Origin: Jimgerdemannia flammicorona
Taxonomy: Eukaryota; Mucoromycota; Endogonomycetes; Endogonales; Endogonaceae
Length of the DNA stretch: 22,641 nucleotides
Assembly: GCA_003990745.1 (NCBI GenBank)
Contig: RBNI01001396.1
Coordinates: forward strand, 1 to 22,641
Direction: 5' to 3'
Shown: positions 19,287 through 22,641 of the stretch, in pieces
Layout of the letters: each line of letters begins with the position of its first letter
Position numbering within the stretch: position 1 is the first letter of the stretch
The notes under the pieces: generated by a model
Seen by the model: the letters and a program-made list of their open reading frames with translations, nothing else
What the model was told of the DNA's origin: nothing
Database searches by the model: none
Translations under genes and position numbers: made by a program

Positions 19287-22200
19287 TCACATGAAATACA
19301 TGGTCTTGGCAATTTCGGGCTATAGAAACGAATATATATGTTAGTAATCATTCGAGTGAACCATTTACAATCAGCACTGGGGTATACCTTGACGGTGACA
19401 TTCACGAAGGACGAACTCGAAAAGTCCGTAGACCCGGCTTCGGAAGACGAAGTAGCAGACTCGCTCTCGTCGAGAGCTTTCATATACTCGCCGGTGCGGT
19501 AAGCGACCAAGTGAGCTATGTGATGTAGAGAAGCAGGGAGTAGGAAGATTCGAATGTGAACAGTTGGGCGAACAACTGGCTAAAGCAGTTATAGGCGTCA
19601 GGAATGTCACGACAAATACCATAGTAAGAAGGTGGGCACACCGATACAGCCCTAGAGCAGCGCCCGTAAAGGTAGCACAGCTTGTAGGTCATGTCTTGGA
19701 GCTTGTCGACGTCGATCTTGCTTTCGTCCAGGAGGACATGGTAATGGGTCGGACGCGAAGTGCCTTGCAAACCGGGGTGTGACTGGATGTAGAAATCGTA
19801 CTCGTACGGGTGCACGATTGTGGCATCGACGACTGAGGGTTAAGAAGGAGTGAGCATAATTTCGATCCGTTACGTAATGCTGAATTCAAAGGCGAAAGCC
19901 AACTTCTGCACATGCATACCAGTCCCCGGCATGCAATTGCCCGAGCGGTCGGCCTCGGAGCGGTTGATGGGGAAGAAGCGAGCGTGATGGCGCTTCTGAA
20001 CGACAATGAAGGTGATGGGTGGCCTGTAGCTCTCCTCGAGCGAGTAGCAAGCTCTTTTGATGGCGTCGATCTCGGTTTTCATGACCTCCGCAAACTGTCC
20101 CTCGGAAACGCCGTCTCGGAAGGCGATAATGCGTGCGGGTTTCTTGCCGGTCTTACGGTAGTAGGCAATGAGCAGCTCTTTAGCCATCGAGGTGAGGTCT
20201 TGAATGGTCTCGACCCGAGATTGTTGGAGGCGGATCGCAGAAGCTGTAATGGATGTAATTGGCATCAGAAAGCAGAAAACCTCAGTCAACCGCCAGAAAA
20301 CAAGATATTATAGCGATACATACCGTAGCGAAACCCGTAGCTATCCATCGACCCAATCATAGCAGCGATACTAGGCCTGCGGTTATCTCCAGGACCAGCG
20401 TGAGTGACATCGCAGCCGAAGATGATGGTTGGCTTCTCTTCGAGCAACGGCATCTCACCCGAGCGTAATATGTTGTTTATACCGCCGAGCTTGGTGTTGA
20501 TTTTGAGAGCGAGCATCTGGTTGTACTGCCTCTTGGGCAACATGATCTGATAATGGCAGGTCAATATTTGATGAGAATCGAAGGACAAATATATATCTCA
20601 ACGATATTATGTAGAGCATACCTTGTTTTTGAGACAGCACTGGGTCATGACACCGAGCTTGGTCTCGGCGATTCGCTTGATGACGGGCTTGATGCGGCCA
20701 ATATTGGGCATGATGCATATGATGAGCTGCGGAGCCTTACTAATCTCTTCTCTAGCACATTGACCTACGAATATGGGTCAAAACTGTGAATTAAAGGTAT
20801 ATCAAATTGCATAGAACAAAAATAAATTAATAAACTCACAAGCTTTGGTCCAAGCCGTTTTGAGCGTATCGTCGACGTTGCCTTGAGGGCTCGAACGCAT
20901 AAGAGGTGGTTGCTGCATAGTCACATTCATACCTAAGACGCCAAACGAAATACTGTTTAGCGTTGAACCAATAATAGATAAATAAAAAATAAATAAAAAG
21001 AGATAAAATAAAACTAGTCAGAGGTTTACCCATCTCAACCATTGCTTGAACCAGTTGCCTCACAAACATTTCGACTGCGCGAGCCGGAATTTCCTGCTCT
21101 TGACCCCATACGACAACCGCCCAAGAAGAAAGCTCGACGGCGTTGAAGAATCTCTTGCGTGAATCGATGGTCCAAGTACCCTGCGGTTTCGTGGAGAGAA
21201 ATTAAATATCCGCAATATCCTGTTAAACCTTAGTCAGTTGTATGGTAATTACTCACTTCCATCGGAGTGCTGAATTCCTCACGGCTTTGCGGATGAAACT
21301 GCATGGTAGGCGGCGGGAGGATGCGAGCATCCAAAATCTGCATCTCGCTCTGAACTTTCATGCCAAACTGACGAAGGTACTCGTTTTCGGCGTAGTTGAG
21401 CTTCTTCATGCCGTCGGCGACCTTGATAGCACGGGTATCGGGAGACTGACAAGTGAACTTTATCATGTCGGCAGTCTGACGGTCGCTCATTTTTTTGAGG
21501 TAGCGCTGGCCCTGAACAATTTCGCAGACCTCGGGGGGCAGATAGGAGTCCTTCTGGATGACGACACAAGGCAGAAACGGGTAGGCGAGGCGAAGGCCGT
21601 ACTGGCTGCGGAAGTAGTCGGCCACGTTGGTTCTAGTGCCGTCCTGAAGCTCGAAGAAGGTGTGGTCGGCCGACGTCGGCGTGATCTTGAACACGGTAAA
21701 CTGCCTCTTAATTGCCTCGCCCCGGTGTCGGACGCGAATCTTGATCTTCTTCAGTGCCTTGTCTAACTTGATCCGGTCGCGCTCCTGCACGCCCTGGCGG
21801 AGATCGTTCACGCTGCGCGCCCCAAGCATGCGCGCGAAGGCTTCGTGCATGGGGAGACCCTCATAGAAGGTGGTGGCGGAGGTATCCACGTTGATGAACA
21901 TTTTGCCTTGGCCAGGGCGAAGGGATTGATAATATCCCTATAGTAAAGGGTTCAGAAGCGGTTTAATTCAAACGCTTGCATAAAACATCTCATACTAGAA
22001 ATACCTGAACCAAGTTACAAAGATACATACTTGCCAGACCTCGAGGCCACCATTGATAGACTGAGCACCATGTGGGGTATAGAAATTGCGATTGACGGTG
22101 ATAAACTCTTGGCCAATCTTGTACCCGATCAGGACGTCGAGAGCCATGATACCGGTCTGGCAGTTCCCGGAAAAAGCGGCCTTCTTCTGAATGAAACGGT

Positions 22201-22585
22201 GGAGCTCCTCCAGGTTGATGATGGCGGCCTTTTTGAGCTTGACGGTAAACTCACGAGGGGCCTTGCGGTTAATGGAACCATCATGCTCAGGGATCGTAAT
22301 CTATTTCAAAAATAAATAAACAAAATAAAAATACGGCAATTCGACTACAGAACATCTACCGGAGAATTAATCTCAAGATCGTGTCTTTACTTACCTTATC
22401 ACTGTAGGGATCGGCGCAGGGAAGCTCCTTCGGGGCGAACAGATTCTTGCGACCATCGTACACGGTAAGCATACCGCCAAAGGCGTCTTCCTTGTGGGTG
22501 ATACAGAATTCCTCCCAGACAATTTTGTTGAGCTTAGGCGGAACGTCGGGGGTGATGGTGACATCGTAGTGGAAGACATCCATAT
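19287..22585 (-). CDS. Argonaute (AGO), 5'-truncated by window end, slicer residues intact
   Basis: Eleven exons (22585-22395, 22300-22031, 21937-21257, 21180-21030, 20932-20840, 20764-20622, 20546-20324, 20243-19920, 19832-19620, 19515-19388, 19319-19287) give 816 residues, all joins in phase. It is the small-RNA-guided effector of RNA silencing. N domain: VFHYDVTITPD. Linker: GYYQSLRPGQGKMFINVD. PAZ: about 185-310. MID: about 400-540, with ALKINTKLGGINNI. PIWI: IIFGCDVTHAG (Asp556), QQSRVETIQDL (Glu596), RIIAFRDGVSEGQF (Asp628) and YYAHLVAYR (His765), the complete DEDH slicer set with the same spacing as human AGO2. The C-terminus is KTMYFM. Relative to human AGO2 the MID tyrosine that stacks on the guide 5' base is Lys (GRIKPVIKR). 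Between YRTGEY and the C-terminus sits a Ser/Glu-rich stretch. The N-terminal 50-150 residues lie outside the window. Confidence 0.96.
19340..19346 (-). promoter_or_regulatory. Branch-point sequence TACTAAC in Argonaute last intron
   Basis: The 68-nt intron 19320-19387 contains TACTAAC 20 nt before its CTATAG acceptor. It supports the short last exon encoding PEIAKTMYFM. Confidence 0.8.
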
Positions 22586-22632
22586 CTGCGAATAAAGATT
22601 TCATGGGCAATGCTGACATATGATAAACGAGA

Positions 22633-22641
22633 GGGGGGGGG
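22633..22641. other. G homopolymer at window end (probable contig edge)
   Basis: Nine terminal G lie in the intron upstream of the first visible Argonaute exon. They truncate the gene. Confidence 0.55.

Noticed and set aside
1..22641. CRISPR array, prokaryotic operon or phage-like module
   Set aside because: Spliceosomal introns throughout and eukaryotic gene families. No spaced direct repeats apart from the minisatellite.

Overview
This 22.6-kb window looks like a nuclear contig from a filamentous, early-diverging (non-Dikarya) fungus. I infer this from genes dense in short spliceosomal introns (mostly 68-130 nt, GTATGT/GTAAGT/GTGAGT donors, one perfect TACTAAC branch site), fungal-type families (LCL3 nuclease, GPI-anchored phosphoesterase-family phosphatase, quelling-type Argonaute) and a proteasome chaperone (UMP1/POMP) that reads closer to animal POMP than to the yeast or Aspergillus form. 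Nearly pure A/T islands alternate with GC-balanced genes. A fragment with the Crinkler (CRN) N-terminal signature fits Glomeromycotina, Mucoromycota or chytrids, but I cannot name the species. Both ends of the window are G homopolymers, so it is probably a whole contig broken at G runs.

Layout: 1-1914 has no recognisable gene and carries an 87-bp minisatellite. 1915-2958 (+) is a four-exon DUF1771-Smr protein with an N-myristoylation-like start and a T38 run in its third intron. 3893-4582 (-) is a small two-exon hypothetical gene. 4583-7320 is gene-poor: a CRN-like fragment (-), one A/T island and a short inverted repeat. 7321-8455 (-) is a complete five-exon LCL3 staphylococcal-nuclease-type endonuclease. 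8845-8918 (-) is tRNA-Ile(AAU). 9618-10774 (-) is a complete five-exon UMP1/POMP whose first coding exon is the ATG alone. 11173-11908 (-) is a class I methyltransferase of the METTL13/EEF1AKMT4 type, with its 5' end unresolved and its 3' end running into an A/T island. 13914-14684 (+) is an intronless conserved protein of unknown function. 14685-16811 is an intergenic desert with a 0.5-kb A/T island. 16812-18316 (+) is a seven-exon secreted, GPI-anchored acid-phosphatase-like protein. 19287-22585 (-) is eleven exons of an Argonaute, complete from the N domain to the C-terminus but missing its start, which lies beyond the window.

The genes do not form a pathway. They are ordinary housekeeping or RNA-silencing genes, each apparently with its own transcription unit. 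Exon joins below were chosen by GT/AG signals, phase continuity and family similarity, and every join for Smr, LCL3, UMP1, phosphatase and Argonaute keeps frame. I found no convincing undescribed multi-gene system. The most interesting items are the Argonaute guide-pocket substitution, the CRN fragment, the ATG-only exon and the very long homopolymers.
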